Source of the DNA: Telmatactis stephensoni
Taxonomy: Eukaryota > Cnidaria > Anthozoa > Actiniaria > Isophelliidae
Assembly: GCA_029948255.1 (NCBI GenBank)
Contig: JALIZF010001688.1
Span: forward strand, 303,501-367,500
DNA: 64,000 bases
Direction of reading: 5' to 3'
Shown here: positions 13,201-28,100 of the stretch, piece by piece
How the letters are laid out: each line of letters begins with the position of its first letter
Position numbering within the stretch: position 1 is the first letter of the stretch
The notes under the pieces: model-generated
What the model was told of the DNA's origin: nothing
Database searches by the model: none
The model's input: only the letters and a program-made list of their open reading frames with translations
Translations under genes and position numbers: made by a program

Positions 13201-16200
13201 TTAAAAAGTGTCTTCCATATGAAGGTGTCTTTACGGAGAGGTTATAGAGTAAATTGACAGTATTTTCATTGTTAGTTCAATGACACTTATGAAAATGGAC
13301 CTATTAATATACACTGGCCTTTCTTCGACTAGCTCATTTCTACCCCGTGATGCTTTGCCTCTTTGTTACAGATATTTGGAGGAAATAGAGATCAATTCAC
13401 TGTTGTTACCCACCGCCTTGTCAACCCAGTTTATGCACGTTACGTTCGCATTGTCCCCGTTACCTGGTATCGTCATATTTCCATGAGAGTTGAGCTTTAT
13501 GGATGTACTAAAGGTGTGTAGGTATAGGGGAGGAATATACATAGATGAAAACAAAGAACAGTCGTCTGCGTGAAGTTTATAATGAAAAACAACGACAACG
13601 ACAACAACAACAACAGCAACAAACAAGCCTGAAACAAACAAACAAAACTGTGACCTTCCCGCTCATGGCTTGCGCCTTTCACCTTGGTAACCCGGGGCTT
13701 AAATCCTTGTGTTGGTCATATGTGAACTAAATGAGTTTGTATGATGTGTTAATACGGTTTCATGCTACTTTATTGCGATTTTTCTCCTTAGTACAAAATT
13801 TGTATGTGAGTTGAAGCCTAAAATAACGTACTTGTCTTGCAATTTGTCTTCAGGATTTGTTCCTCCACAACAGCAAGCATGCAGGTTACCTCTCGGACTG
13901 CAAAATAATCTCGTTAAAGACAACCAAATGACTGCTTCGTCTCAGTGGAACTCCGCCCATCGTGCAGCAAATGCAAGATTGTATTTCCATAGAGGACGAG
14001 GAAGGACTGGTGGATGGTCATCACGATTTAAAAACCCAAATCAGTGGCTCATGGTAACTAAAGCAGTTCATTTATTATGCCAAGAATCATAATAAGAGTT
14101 GTTATAAACTAAAGCCATAATTGCAGTATACATGCGCATGAGATTTTTATTGGACGATTTGCTACAAAAGATATCTAGATGGAACTCTGAAACTAAAATA
14201 ACTACGCATTTGTAGTCTACTACTACCGTATAGCGTCTTAGGGGAGGGGTAGTCTGTTGGACTTACTTGAACTTAGCTGATGGCCAAGAATACATTATAT
14301 TGTAAATCAGATGGCTGTACACTACCAATATAAAGACTACCCATTGTATGGTTGGCATATAGAACTAGATCCCTATGTGCTTTACTTATGTCACTGCATT
14401 CTCCGATGAGGGCCAATTGTAAACTACTGGGTCACCATGCAGTAAATATGTTTTCACCCTCAATAAATAAAGTCTTCATCATCATCATCATCATGACGTC
14501 ATCGCTCAAAGTCTAACTAACCATCCCACCCCAAGAGACGCTTTATTGGGGTGGTTAACTACTCACATTTATAGGTACGGTTATGGAATTAAACTGAGTT
14601 TCATTTAGTTACCTCTATCGTACGATTCGTTCATAGGATTATTGGATAAACAGGAATTCCTACAATCGCTTAATATATCGATAGATACTAGTAATTTACC
14701 ACGTTCAAATGGTCACTTAACGAGTCTACAAGTTTTGTATCTATTATATCTTTACAGGTTGATTTTAAAAAGTTTGTGAAGATTGTTGCATTAGGAACTC
14801 AGGGCCGCGAGGATGCAAATCAGTGGATAACCAAATACGAACTGGCTTATAGCACTGATGGAATCTTTTGGAATGAATACATTAACCAAGCGGATGGTAA
14901 AGTTAAGGTAACAAATAAATCTAATGTAATGGCTAATACCAATTATATAGCGCATGCATTATTGGCATGTACAATATAATCCTGATTGGCTGATGCACTC
15001 TCCAAACAATCCCTTGGGAAAATGTGAAAAAAGTCCCCACGACCGAAGATGTTTCAACAGTTGTACAGTGACAGCACAAAACCATGAGCAAAACCAAAAC
15101 CATCAGTCTTCGTTTTAAAAGGTTTTCTAGATGCGTGTTTGCCACAAGCTAAATCTTTGACAGAACTCCTTGAGACAGTACATACTTCTGAGGGAGCAAG
15201 CTTATACGTTAGGTTAGTGTAAGCTCCCTGTATAAACCATTTGTAATTGTCAAATCCCCTCCCCCTATCCCAAGGTTGTTTTTCTACAATCGCAAGGCAT
15301 CGCAATTTACTCTTGAAGGCACAACAACATTGATTGGAGGGAAGGGAGACTTACGTACCTAAAGGTAGTTTTGAAAATATACTTGAAAAAACGTAACTGT
15401 CTCAAGAGTTATGTCCAAGATTGTAGTATTTCAATTGCTGTAGCAAGGTTTAAGTACATGTGTAATTATCTGGGAACACTACAAATATACCACAAAACAA
15501 AGCAAAACATGTACAAAAACAAATTATGATAATGTAGTACAACTGGTGGAAAGGATAAATGATGGTAATTAAACTGAGTGGAGTGCAATTTGGGCCAAAA
15601 TCATACGAGTGATTACAAAACAGTTTGATAATCACGAGTATGATTTCTGGCCCAAAATTGCATGACACAAAGTTTAATTACCACTTAATTATATCCATTT
15701 TGAAATCTCAACTTTATCAGGAATAACAAAGTCATGCAAAAAAAAAGATGCGATTAATGAAGCAAAAGGATGCAATTTAGGAATTAATTGCACACTTTTT
15801 AACCAATCAGATTGCAGAAATCACCAGTGATTTCAAAATGGATATAATTAACAAAGTAATTGTATGATAACTAATTCAGTTAACTTAGTGTTGTATTACG
15901 TATTTTAGTTGTTTGACGGCAATACCGATCGCTATGGTGTGGTACAGCATATGTTAGAGCAGCCAATCATCGCTCGTTTTGCACGAATTCTGCCAAAGAA
16001 ATGGCACTCTCACATTTCAATGAGAGCCGAGTTTTATGGATGTACCAAAGGTTAGTGAAGAAAAATTCAATCATTAAATTCAATCACTGAATGCGAATCA
16101 AATTCGAAAACCGAATACTTGATAAAGCATCCTCGAGAATCCAAGAAAATCATGTTTTTCTCTCTCATTTCTCGCCGGAAAAAAATCTGGTGAAAAAGTC

Positions 16201-19200
16201 TATTCGAACGTATTCCGAATTAAGTCGAAATCTGTTCATTGAATGTATCTTGTACTGGTTTTTGTATAGCTGTCTACGTATATCACGTATATTTCAATGA
16301 ACGTTGTCGAGCCAAAGGCCGCAACCTACGCGACTCACCCGAAAGGGAACATTGTTAGAAATATCTAAATCCTCAAAAGTATCAACACATCAATTCAAAA
16401 CTTGCTTGCCTTGCGTTATAGAACAAGTTCCTTTATTTGTTGATGTTAAAAACCAAAACAAAAGCCGAACTAAGGTTAAATATTCGGTGTTTTAACGGTT
16501 AACGGTTAACCCCATTGAGAACCTCAAAATAATAAGAATAAGCTCCCTGCTCAAATTGGCTCCTCTCGATTTAGCATTCCCGTTCTTGTGGAAATATTTT
16601 TGAATAAGCCCCCCGTTAGAGGAAAGGAGGGGGGAATTTTTTTTAAATAGGTGTTGATACTTATCAATCGATTGATCAGGTTGACTATTCTAATCGAGAC
16701 GCAAATGCAACGCTCTAGCTCAGGAATAACATGACTTAGAAAGACGAATGAGTGATAAAACAATAATAGTCCTGGGTTCCCGTGCTAGAAAACCTTCAAA
16801 GACTCCGAAGATTGGCTTCTAGTTGAGATTATCCCACAAAAAGTTCAGAAATTAGTGCCAAATTAGTTTAAAGGTCCAGACATAGTATGCAACTTTTCCT
16901 AGTAACTTCACTACATCAACGCGTTGTATTGTGTTCGTGCCCATACATGCAATAGGTTGCCGCCCTAAAACGATGCTTCATCATATAATCATCATCATCA
17001 CATATAGCGCAATTATATAATAATAAACCAGACGTTATAAAGAACAATAAACAAAAATCCATTCTACCATTTATTCTCTTCCACACAGGTTTCAGTGTGC
17101 CATCATTGGTCTGTGCCTCTGCTCTGGGCATGGAAAGCGGAGCCATTCCCGACTCCAAAATAACAGCTTCTTCACAGTGGAACAAGAACCACTCACCTCA
17201 ACGTGCAAGACTTGGTACTGTTAGAAGTGGTCCAAAAACCGGAGCATGGTCAGCTAAAACAAATGATAATGGACAGTGGATTCAAGTTGATTTGGGAAAA
17301 GCTTACAAAGTTACTCGAATAGTAACTCAAGGTCGTCAGGATTATAGGCAGTGGGTGAAAAAATACATGCTAAAGTACAGCAACGACGGAGTGCGCTTTT
17401 CAAGCTATGGTTCGTTATCCGGGAACAGAGATAGAAACACCAAAGTTGGTCATATTCTTAAACCGAGTTTCATTGCACGATACGTCCGGGTATATCCAAT
17501 GGACTGGTACCGTCATATATCAATGAGATTTGAACTATATGGCTGTTTGTACTGGTAAGGTCTTTGAAAGGTCCTATATTTTTGATTTGAAATCATGACA
17601 ATAAACATCCTATTTGAATTTACAAACCATTCAGTTTCACAGCTACCCTGCGAGCAGAGTCTTTCTTCAGCCTTTTCCCTAGCGAGAAAAGGAAGAAAGA
17701 CGTCTTCCTTCCGTCAGGTAAAGGCTCTGCTCGCAGGGTATTTCACAGCATTTCTGATCATTATATAGCTGTTGTGACATGGCCTCTTGGCAACCTTTTG
17801 CGTATGAGATTCTTGTGCAATTATTGCTTCGGAAACTCCACAGGACTTCAAACAGTGACAGCTACTTTCGGATAGATCTATTCACGTCGTGGTCGTGGTC
17901 TAAGACAATTATACTGAACTAATGGGCAATAACAGGCAGTAAACGTAACTAACATGCACAGATCGTACAGCGTACTTCTCATTTATGCAGTTTTAAGCAA
18001 GTTTTTTTATAGGTTGGCTGGTTTCTTTATTAGGTTCTTCAAACGGATGCCCCGACTTCTCAGGGCTTTTGTATGTAGAGCTGAATTTTGCTTTTATCCT
18101 ACCACTACAGGTATCGTGCAACCAACTCTACCTCCTTGTTTGCGACCCCTTGCATTAACTGACAACCAAATGTCAGCGTCTTCCATATGGCACCGTAGCC
18201 ACAGGGCAGCCAATGGAATGCTTCATTTTCATGCCGGGGGAGGTAGAACGGGGGCCTGGTCCGCTCGAAGCAACAACAGACGACAATGGCTTCAAGTAGC
18301 CTTCAGCAAGATCCTTGAGATAAGACGAATTGAGACTCAAGGAAGACAAGATGCTCCTCAATGGGTTAAAACATATAGAGTGTCTTACAGCTACGATGGA
18401 ATATTCTGGGAAAATTATGCAATACGTGGAAGTGTCGTGGTAGGTGTAAATTGTAAAAGAAAACGGACTGTGGCCGCGGTCACATCTGAACATATTCAAC
18501 TATAGTTAAGTTCATTCACCTGAAAAGTTAAATTTTCTGTGTGACCGCGGCCTATGTTTCTGTCTGCGTAACTGCAACATAAACTGTGTTCCAGCTTGTC
18601 GTCTTTGATTTCGAAAAGAAGCTTGTGATTGGCCAATACGACGCTGAAAATCAATAAATATTTACCTGGAACTAGTCGCCCACATTATACGTTGGAGCTA
18701 ACGGATGTCAAACAAGAAACGGCATTAAAATGACCTTTAAATTTAACCGTCTTCTCAAAATCAGGAACACCGTTGGGGGATGAGAACACGGTTCATGTTG
18801 GTGTTACATGCACAGACGGAATAAACGTAATGTTTTGCGGTAGGGAAAGTAACTACTTTCACCTCATCGTCCCATCCCCACTCTTAGTCTTCATAAGTAA
18901 AGTGATCTCCGGTCGCGTTGAAAAGATATCAGTCCGGCCGAGCTCGCGATGGTGCCCAGTAACCTGGTGTACAAGTGTACAACTCTGACAGGGTGAGACC
19001 TTTGTTGGAAGAAAAATATCCAGTTACTATAGTAGTACATATTCATCGAATCTATTGACATTTTACTTATTTTTACTTATTTTTCTTTTACTTTGAAGCT
19101 GTTCAAAGGAAATAAAGATCGTTACAGCGTTGTTGGGCACAATTTTGAGCCGGCCATTTCTGCTCGTTATATTCGAGTAAATCCACAGTCTTGGCATCGT

Positions 19201-22200
19201 CATATTTCAATGAGACTACAATACTATGGTTGCAGCAAAGGTGAAGGAAAAACTCAGCGTCGTATAACTATTTAACTGGTCGACACCAAAGTATATCAAT
19301 TCTAATTTTTAATACAATATTGGATTAGAGGTTACAAACATCTAGCCTCGAAGCTGAATAACAGCACTTGGGGTGGCGGACCTCGTCTTATATTATGTCT
19401 CAGTGTTCTACGTTTTGAACCTCTGACCCAACACTTGCTCTCGTTTAAGATATAATACTTCTTTACTAGATTAGTCGTGACAGCACAACTACCTTGAAAA
19501 ACAAAATTCAAATTTGTCTTAAAAACAGTAAATAATTAAGATTGTTTGTTCATATAGCATCACAGGTGTCACCTGATAAGTGTGTCAGTCCTCTTGGGCC
19601 TCAAAGCAAGGCAAACCCAGGTTCAGTGTTCAGCGCTTCGTCTATGTGGGATTCAAACCATTCCCCATCTAGAGCAAAACTTGGAACAACGAAGGTTGGT
19701 CATAAGACTGGTGCATGGTCTGCAAGACATAATAACCTCGGGCAGTGGATTCAAATGGATTTCGGTAAAATAGTGAAGGTAACACGAATTGCCTCACAGG
19801 GACGCGACGATTATCGCCAATGGGTCAAATCTTATAAGATACAATACAGCGTTGGAGGTCATTTCGAGGACTATAATAAAGGACGTGTCTTCTCAGGAAA
19901 CGTTAATAGGAAATCTATCGTTGGGCATGTGCTAGATCCTCCAGTAATAGCAAGGATTGTCAGAGTCCTACCAAGGACGTGGTATGGCCATATTTCAATG
20001 AGAATTGAGTTTTATGGATGTACTAAAGGTAATGGTTTTTACTCGTGTCTACATGCCTTCAGTTTAATAGCCAGGGACCGGAAACTCAAAATAGAAACCG
20101 AAAGAACCAGTATCTTTATCGCAAACCTTCTTACAACAGCAAGCGAGATAAGAGTATATTTAACTAAAAGCACTTTCAGATATGTTAATGTTATTGGTTA
20201 ACGAAATACACAAGCGAGAAAATAGGCGCATAATTATTCCAACGAAAAGTTTGATCTATTCCTCAAAAAACGGATCTATTCAAAACTCAAATGTTCTTCA
20301 CAGGTTTCGTCAAGCCCTCTGGCCCAAAGTGTGAAAAAGAGTTTTCTTTGAAAGACTCGCAGCTATCTGCGTCGAGTGAATGGAACAAGAACCACGGTGC
20401 GTCCAATGCTAAACTCAATCACCAACCAGGAGGAGGAAAGACTGGAGCCTGGTCTTCACGATTCAATGATCAAAATCAATGGCTCCAGGTCGATTTAGGA
20501 CAGGTATCTAAGGTAACCAGAGTATCGACTCGAGGACGACCGAGATACAATCAGTGGGTCAAGTCATACACCATTGACTACAGCGTTCATGGCGATGCAT
20601 TTGAACATTACCAAGAAGGTGGTTCTAGAAAGGTGAGAGAAAAGATCGAAGGAGCACAAGAAAATCCATGTACAATAGAAACAAATTTGATTACTTACCG
20701 ATAAGGCCCATACGAGCTATATGTTGGTTAGTGCGCGGCCTTCTAAGCAAGGCGTTCGTACCGAGTGCGAGGATTCCATCAACTTGTTTCGAATGCTTTC
20801 AATTCAATATGTAGCTTTCATTAGCATTAGCTTGATGGATAGAGGGGGAGTGAAGAGCACTGACGCCGTCAGCTTTCTGGTACGTAAGATCAGTTTTATG
20901 CTGAAGGAAACTACCGACATAAATGTAAGTAGTGTTTTACAATTACCTTTTTACCTACAAATGACGTCATTGATTTCTAACTATCGTAGGTATTTGTTGC
21001 CAATAAAGATGGTTTTACAATTGTATCACACAAACTTGCAAACCCAATCACTGCGCGGTACATTCGCTTCCGTCCACAATCCTGGAATAGACACATCTCG
21101 ATGAGAGTAGGGCTCTACGGTTGCACAGAAGGTACATCTTTATTTATCTTTCCCGAGATTGTAAAACTCATTAAGAAAATTATTTTCGACTGCTTTTCCT
21201 TAGGCATTGTCATCCCTGGGCGTAACTGTAAACTAGCCATGGGCCTAGAGTCTGGTATTATTCCAGATGCTAAAATCACTGCTTCCTCTAAATGGAACAG
21301 TGCACATCGAGCGGCAAATGCACGACTTCACCTCAAGGCAGGTTCAGGAAGAACTGGGGCGTGGTCAGCACGATTCAACACCATCAATGAATGGCTTCAA
21401 GTCGACTTCGGCAAGATCGCTAAGTTAGACGCGTTAGCAACACAAGGGCGTCCAGGTGTGAATCAGTGGGTGACCAAGTACACGTTGTCATACAGCAGAG
21501 ATGGAATCTTTTGGGATCATTGCGCAAAGGTATGGACACTGATAGAACATGTTTGAGATCTTAAATATTCTGATTAATACCAAAGCTACAATAGGCCGTT
21601 TGCATGATGGCGCCATTTTACTACCAGAATACGATTTCTCTTTCTTATTTAGATTTTTATTCCTTCTTGACAATAGTAGAACAATTGGCATTTAATATTT
21701 TACAATGAGGAAGTGGGTAAAGCATTCTGGAAGTTGTAGTGTATGACGTACTAATGCAAGTCGCTCATCACAAGAAGCATTGAAAGCGATAGCAATCACG
21801 TAATTTTTCAACAAAAGAAGACATTTTTATTTTGCTTCTGCTTATTTTGCTTGCTTCTCACTGAAACACTCTTGGGTAGAATTTTTGAGGTCTTGAACGT
21901 TGTCCATTAGTTGAATATCCGAATCTTTGACTTAAAAGCATTTTAGGATTAGAACACTTGACTTCTTATATTTCTTCTTTTTACTAAAAGACAGTAATTG
22001 TTTTAATTCTCAAGGAATTCTCTGGAAATAAAGATCAATCTAGTGTTGTCAAACACGATATTCGTCCTTGGATATATGCCCGTTTCGTCCGTATTCACCC
22101 CAAGGCTTGGCATGCTCACATTTCCATGCGAGCCGAATTCTATGGATGTACATCAGGTAGGGCATTCATCAGTGAAAATGATTGTTTTCCTAATTAAATC

Positions 22201-25068
22201 TTTTATCTCTAACTGAATTTTTAATTAGGAAGACATGATTGATTTTTGTCACATATGCTTGTAGGATTTTCAAGTGCCTTCCCTCCCATGTGCTTCGCCA
22301 CATTGGAATGCACAGTAGGGCCATTCCTGACTCTAGAATCAGCGCTTCGTCTATCTGGGACGCAAACCACGGTGCAGCTAGAGCCAGACTGAATATCCCC
22401 AAACAAGGAAGCAAAAGAGGTGCTTGGTCTGCCAGACGAAACAATTTCGGAACAATGGTTGCAAGTAGATTTCGGAAAAGTCGTCAAAATCACGCGCATA
22501 GCGACGCAAGGACGTGCAGACTATAACCAGTGGGTAAAAACCTACAAGCTACAATTCAGTCTTGACGGCGGACATTTTGAAGACTATGAAGGAGGAAAGG
22601 TGTTCTCTGGAAACGTCGACAGGAATACTATTGTCGGCCACATTCTTGACAAACCAATCATTACCAGGTTTGTGCGAGTCCGCCCACTGTCTTGGCACGG
22701 GCACATTTCCATGCGCATGGAACTGTATGGATGCACCTCAGGTTTGTGCACAGTCTTTGATTTATCATTATGGCATGCTATATAAGATGACGGTGTCCAT
22801 CAATTAAGGAAAGCTGTTTGAAATTAATAAATAGTTTTATTAGTGAGACCAATATAGAGAGCCGGTTCCTACAGTTTGAAAAATCGAAAAGCCTTTAAAT
22901 ACCACGACCGCTCGTCCGCAATTTTCATATCTTTAAAACTCAGGAGCTTTGGTCAAATTTCTTTTCTAACGCGTCACGCAAAGCTTGCGCTAAGCGTTTA
23001 ATATACACACGAATGCCGGAGCGCATAACCTTAGGACCTTCATTACGCAAAGAAGGGCAACAACGGCGAGTACAAATACCTAGCTTACTATTGCAGAAAC
23101 TAAAGGAAAAGAGACCTGATACTTTTCTTTGAAAACTGCAGCGTAGTGAAACAAACAAAAACCAAAACCTTCGTAGAAGAGCTATTTGCATGAAGCCAAG
23201 GATTAGAATTCAATGATTCTTTTAGGGGCAAGGGCATTATCATTCCTTTTTTCATACTTTAAAATAAAGCTATAAAATAAAGAGATACTCCTGTTCTTCA
23301 AGGTTTTCCAATTCCATCAATTCCTGTCTGTGGAGGTGCAGTTCATCTTGGTGACTGGATGATGTCAGCGTCATCTCAATGGGACGCCAATCACGGTCCT
23401 GCTAATGCCAAACTTGACTTTATTGGTGGTGGAGGTAGAACAGGGGCCTTGGTCTGCACGCAGAAACAATCAAAATCAATGGCTCAAAGTGGAATTTGAT
23501 CGCGAGATGAAAATCACACACATCTCTACAAAAGGTCGTTACGACTATAAGCAATGGGTGAAAAGCTATACACTAGAGTATAGCAAGAATGGAATCTCTT
23601 TTATTTCCTATAAGGAAAAAGGAATTATTAAGGTACTGTTGGATTGATTTTAGTGACTTGGGAAAAATGTGGATGCTGCAGAAATACGTTTTTATATCAA
23701 AGACTGGTCACTTGTATTTAAGGCTCCCAATATACGTTACAACAAAAGATAATTTTTAGATTTGTTTTTGATGCGCCTTAACTCGACTAGCTGATATTTT
23801 AACCTTACTCCAATTTACGACTTGTACGTTGAGCCTACATGGTCAAACGTACAAGAACTATAGAGTAATCGTGCAACCTATGATATAGCCCATTGGAAAT
23901 CCTTTAGCTCTTTTTTGCTAGCTTTAGGACTTCTGCCAAAGTGAAACGGCACGGCGTGTTTGTTTTGTTTATTAGAAGACGCCGTTCCAATGTGGACAGC
24001 AAAAACGGAGGATAGAAGATACGTTAATTTTCAAATTTATCCGAATAAGTACATGTGGACGTAGGCTAAATGATTTCTTCAAATATCAAAAAAATCAAAT
24101 CAATGTATTTTAGTTTATCCTCGGATTTCAGAGTAGCCGGCATTACTGCTAATATCTCCGAGACTCATTCACGCTCGCTAACACTACATTCATTATACTC
24201 TAAATATGCAATTAAGTTGCCAGTAATTGGGAAAAAATGGTTACTTTTCCATAAAGGAGTATGATTTCTGACTCAGCCAGTTGCCACTACTCTTTTGTAA
24301 CACCGCTGATGAAAGTTATAGATTCAATAATATTTAATGTTCAGTACGTAGCTACTATAATCGTTTCGACCAGGTAATCGTGAGTATCGGGAGTGTGTCG
24401 GAGCTAGAACAATTCGTACGTGTAAATGGTCACCTGATTCAAACCCGACATCTAGATTATCAAGATTATCGGCCCGACACAGAAAAATCTGTTTGTAATT
24501 CAGCCTTAATATGCACGCCACGCCAATTTCGTGGTAAAAACCTCGAGATTGGTGTCATTTTGGCTCGCACTTGAGGGGAAATTAAGCTCCTTGATCAGGA
24601 CAAGTATATACAGGTCCAGTCTTTATTGTTTTGTTCGCTTAAATTGAGAGAAAGAAATTCGTGTCAGTTACATAGATAATCATAAGCATAAACACAATAT
24701 CAATATAATAATTAAATTCAGGGGATATCATCGATAATTTCAAATGTGTTGGATTCCTTGTAGGTTTTTAACGGTAATAAAGACCAATCAAGTGTGGTGA
24801 GCCATAAACTCTCCACTCCAGTTGTTGCTCTTGCAATTCGTTTCCGCCCCAAGAGTTGGTACGGTCATATATCAATGCGTGTTGGAGTTTATGGATGCCC
24901 TACTGGTAAATCATTTACTAGAAATGTGTCTCATTAACTTTTTTATTAGTCACTATTGTTATTAGTCCTTTCCTAGTTTTCACCTTTTTCTTTTCTTACC
25001 TACTTCGTTATATTCTTTTCATCTCCATTCTTTATTCTTTTTCTGGTCTTCTAGCTTTCTGTTTTTAT

Positions 25069-25121
<53 letters not shown>

Positions 25122-28100
25122 GCTGTTTCGTTTTGTCTTAATCTTTCTGTCCTTTTTATTTTCATATTTTCTTTCTTTTTCTCTCTATCCATTTTCTTGT
25201 CTTCCTGATTTTCTTTACTTTCCTCTGAAGTTCTTTTTTTTTCTGTTGTTGTTCTTTTCTACGATTTAATTCATTGTTCACCAAAGTTATTAAATCTTCC
25301 ATAAGTCCTTTTTTGTAAATGTTGTTTCAAAGGCAAGAAACCAGCCAATCCCCCATGTCATTCACCAATGGATGTTGCAGTCATAATGGACCGATCAGGT
25401 AGCATTGGCAGAGCAAACTTCAAGATGTCTCAAGACTTTGTGGTAAAGATGATAAGGCATTTTGAGTATGCATCAGCAGAGTCACGTTTTGGAGTCATCA
25501 CATACAGTTCCTATGCCAAAACAGTAGTCAAATTTAGTCAAAGCGCTCTTCAGAATCCACGTTCTCTTGAGAAACTCGTCTACGGTAAGTTGTACACAAG
25601 TGTGTACTTTAAACACTAATTCTCGCTTTACGGACACCTTACTGATACAAACACCACGCTAATACGAACAACAACTAAAACGATTTACTGCAAATAACTA
25701 ATACAAGCACTAGAGGTGCTAGACGGATTAAGCAAACACGTTACGTCTCGACAACATGAAAGAGGACGCAGCGCGCGCTGTCTGATTTTGTACGAAATGA
25801 CCGTTATTGTCGCCGATCTCAAGAAGAAGAGGACGTGAATACGAGGAAAATGGAATGCCAAACGCGGCGTAGTGACGTCTTAACTTGAGTCACGCACTGA
25901 CTGCATTTTCGCTACCCTAACCAGGACGACTATATCAACACCGTTTTCTTTGAAAACTCAGTGAAGGCTGTCTCGTGAAAACTCATTGAAGGCTGTCTTG
26001 TGAATACTAACAAATGCTTTAAACCGTCGCGCATGCTAGGATCCAAATATGATCATTGCGTGTCTGAAGTACACCAACTATATATAGTGAGCACATCTGT
26101 TAGACAGTCGTTTTTGACTGCTAACTTCTAAATCGTGGACTTGCACAGATCTAAGACTGGCAATGCATTTTGGATTTAAAACAGCGTATTCCGACAAGAC
26201 AGCAATTTTGAAATAGCTCTATACAGACCTCCTTTTTGATCCTAGGTATTCACTACAGTAGAGGTGGAACTAGAACTGATAAAGCCTTGAGACAAGCTAA
26301 CAGGGATATCTTTTCTGTTGGTGGAGGGTACAAGAGCAACAGACCGAACGTTTTGTTTGTCTTGACTGATGGTAAAACAAATCGGGGAAGTGCGCCGTAT
26401 TCACGAGTTCTTGCCCCATTATTGGTAAGCCGTGAGCTGAGATGCTTTTTGTATTGTTTAAATTAGGTCAAGATCTGTAATTGGTGTTTGGTTGTATGGC
26501 AAACTGGAAAAACTATGAACTATGCAAAAAGACATGTTCGAGTTGGCTATGGTAACAAAACTTTTGTTTGTTTGTTTCTTTTTATTTGTGCAGTTGTTGA
26601 AGAACAACAACTAAATAAACAAATAAACAAAAGGAAAAATGCATGCAGATGAGTTTGCTGGAATTTAGCGTAAAGTGCGGAATTTTCAATTAAAACTTAC
26701 TCTGGGGAATTACCGTTCTTCATAACAAAGTTGTTGATATCACAAGTTTTTGGTTGATTCTAATATCTAGTTTCTGCATGCATTTTTTTGGCAAACCTCA
26801 TTTTGTTTGGGTTCTCATGTCGGACTATGGGATAATGGTCTCGTCTTTGATGTTCTTGAAGTTGAATCTCGCCGTTCTCTTTTCGTCCTCTTCATTCTTC
26901 TTCGTGGTACAGCTCGCCTCCTTCTCAGTTGAAGATTCTCGTGAGCTTTAATTGTCTTTTATTTTTATCCATATTCCCGTCACGTGACAGATCTTATATA
27001 TATCTACCCTTCACGGCTTCGCGCTGCGTGACGATTGACACAAAGTGTGGCTGCGTAGGAGACTATTAGTTACCATTTCATTATTCCGTTCCTTCTGTCA
27101 GCAAGGCTACCAGCCTCAAACTTCAGGTAGTCTCCTGCTCTTGCTCCTGCACATTATTTTGAGCTGTTTCCGTTCACTGTGTACTTGCACTTCATTTAGT
27201 TTTGAATTGAGGACGGCTATATACTTCCAGTTCGTCAATCCAGCATACTTCTCTTAGACGGGTATATACCACTTATTAGATATTTTCTTGTGTATTACGG
27301 GCTGATATTTTACTGAGTCGCGTATGTATTTTGCCGAGCCTTTAAGCGAGGCAAAATGCGAGCGATGAGTAAAATGTCAGCCCGTAATACACAAGAAAAT
27401 ATCTAATAAAGGATTTATTATACAATTGCTTTTTCACTTTGTTTTTAACAGTATTTTTATTATCATATCGAAACAGTCCTTTTTGAAAACCAGCGCGCGC
27501 GCTTCAAACCGGTTTGAAGCCTTGACGTCATACAGGGCCGAATACGGAAACCGGAAGTCTAAACAGTCCTTTTTGCAAACCAGCGCGCGCGCGGGAAAAA
27601 GAAACCGGTTTGAAGCCTTGACGTCACGCAGGGCCGAATACGCAAACCGGTTTTCTAGAGGGTATTACCGTCCCATATTGGCCCTCAAACGATACCCTAT
27701 TTGGTAAATTTACGTCACAATTGTATAATAAACCAGGGTCATCGGAACAGATCACGTATATAAATATGCAAGTTCTTCTGAACTAGTTTTCCCCACGATT
27801 GTGACCTGAAACAGAACGCAGAGGAGAGCCTGTCTAGGTTAAGCTATCTACTACGGACTATATACACCTATTTCAAAAAAGGTTGTCGGGCGAGAGGCTT
27901 CAAGTCACGCGAACTAGACCGAAAAGGAGTATGGGTAGGTACTAAACTTTACTCGGTTTTCAGCTTTGTTCTTGATTTTTTAACATCAACGAATGAAGTT
28001 CTTTTGTGCATAAGCTCATGGCAAGCTAGTTGAGATTAGTCGTGTTGATATTCTTGTAGTTTTCTAGCTTTCATTTACTCCTACCCATACTCCCTTGCGG

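Noticed and set aside
17954..18110. Separate gene start for D7 with a signal-peptide-like MHRSYSVLLIYAVLSK
   Set aside because: The stretch is followed by basic FFKRMPRLLR with no clear cleavage region, and D7 fits the same module series and phase as its neighbours. Kept only as an alternative in the D6 finding.
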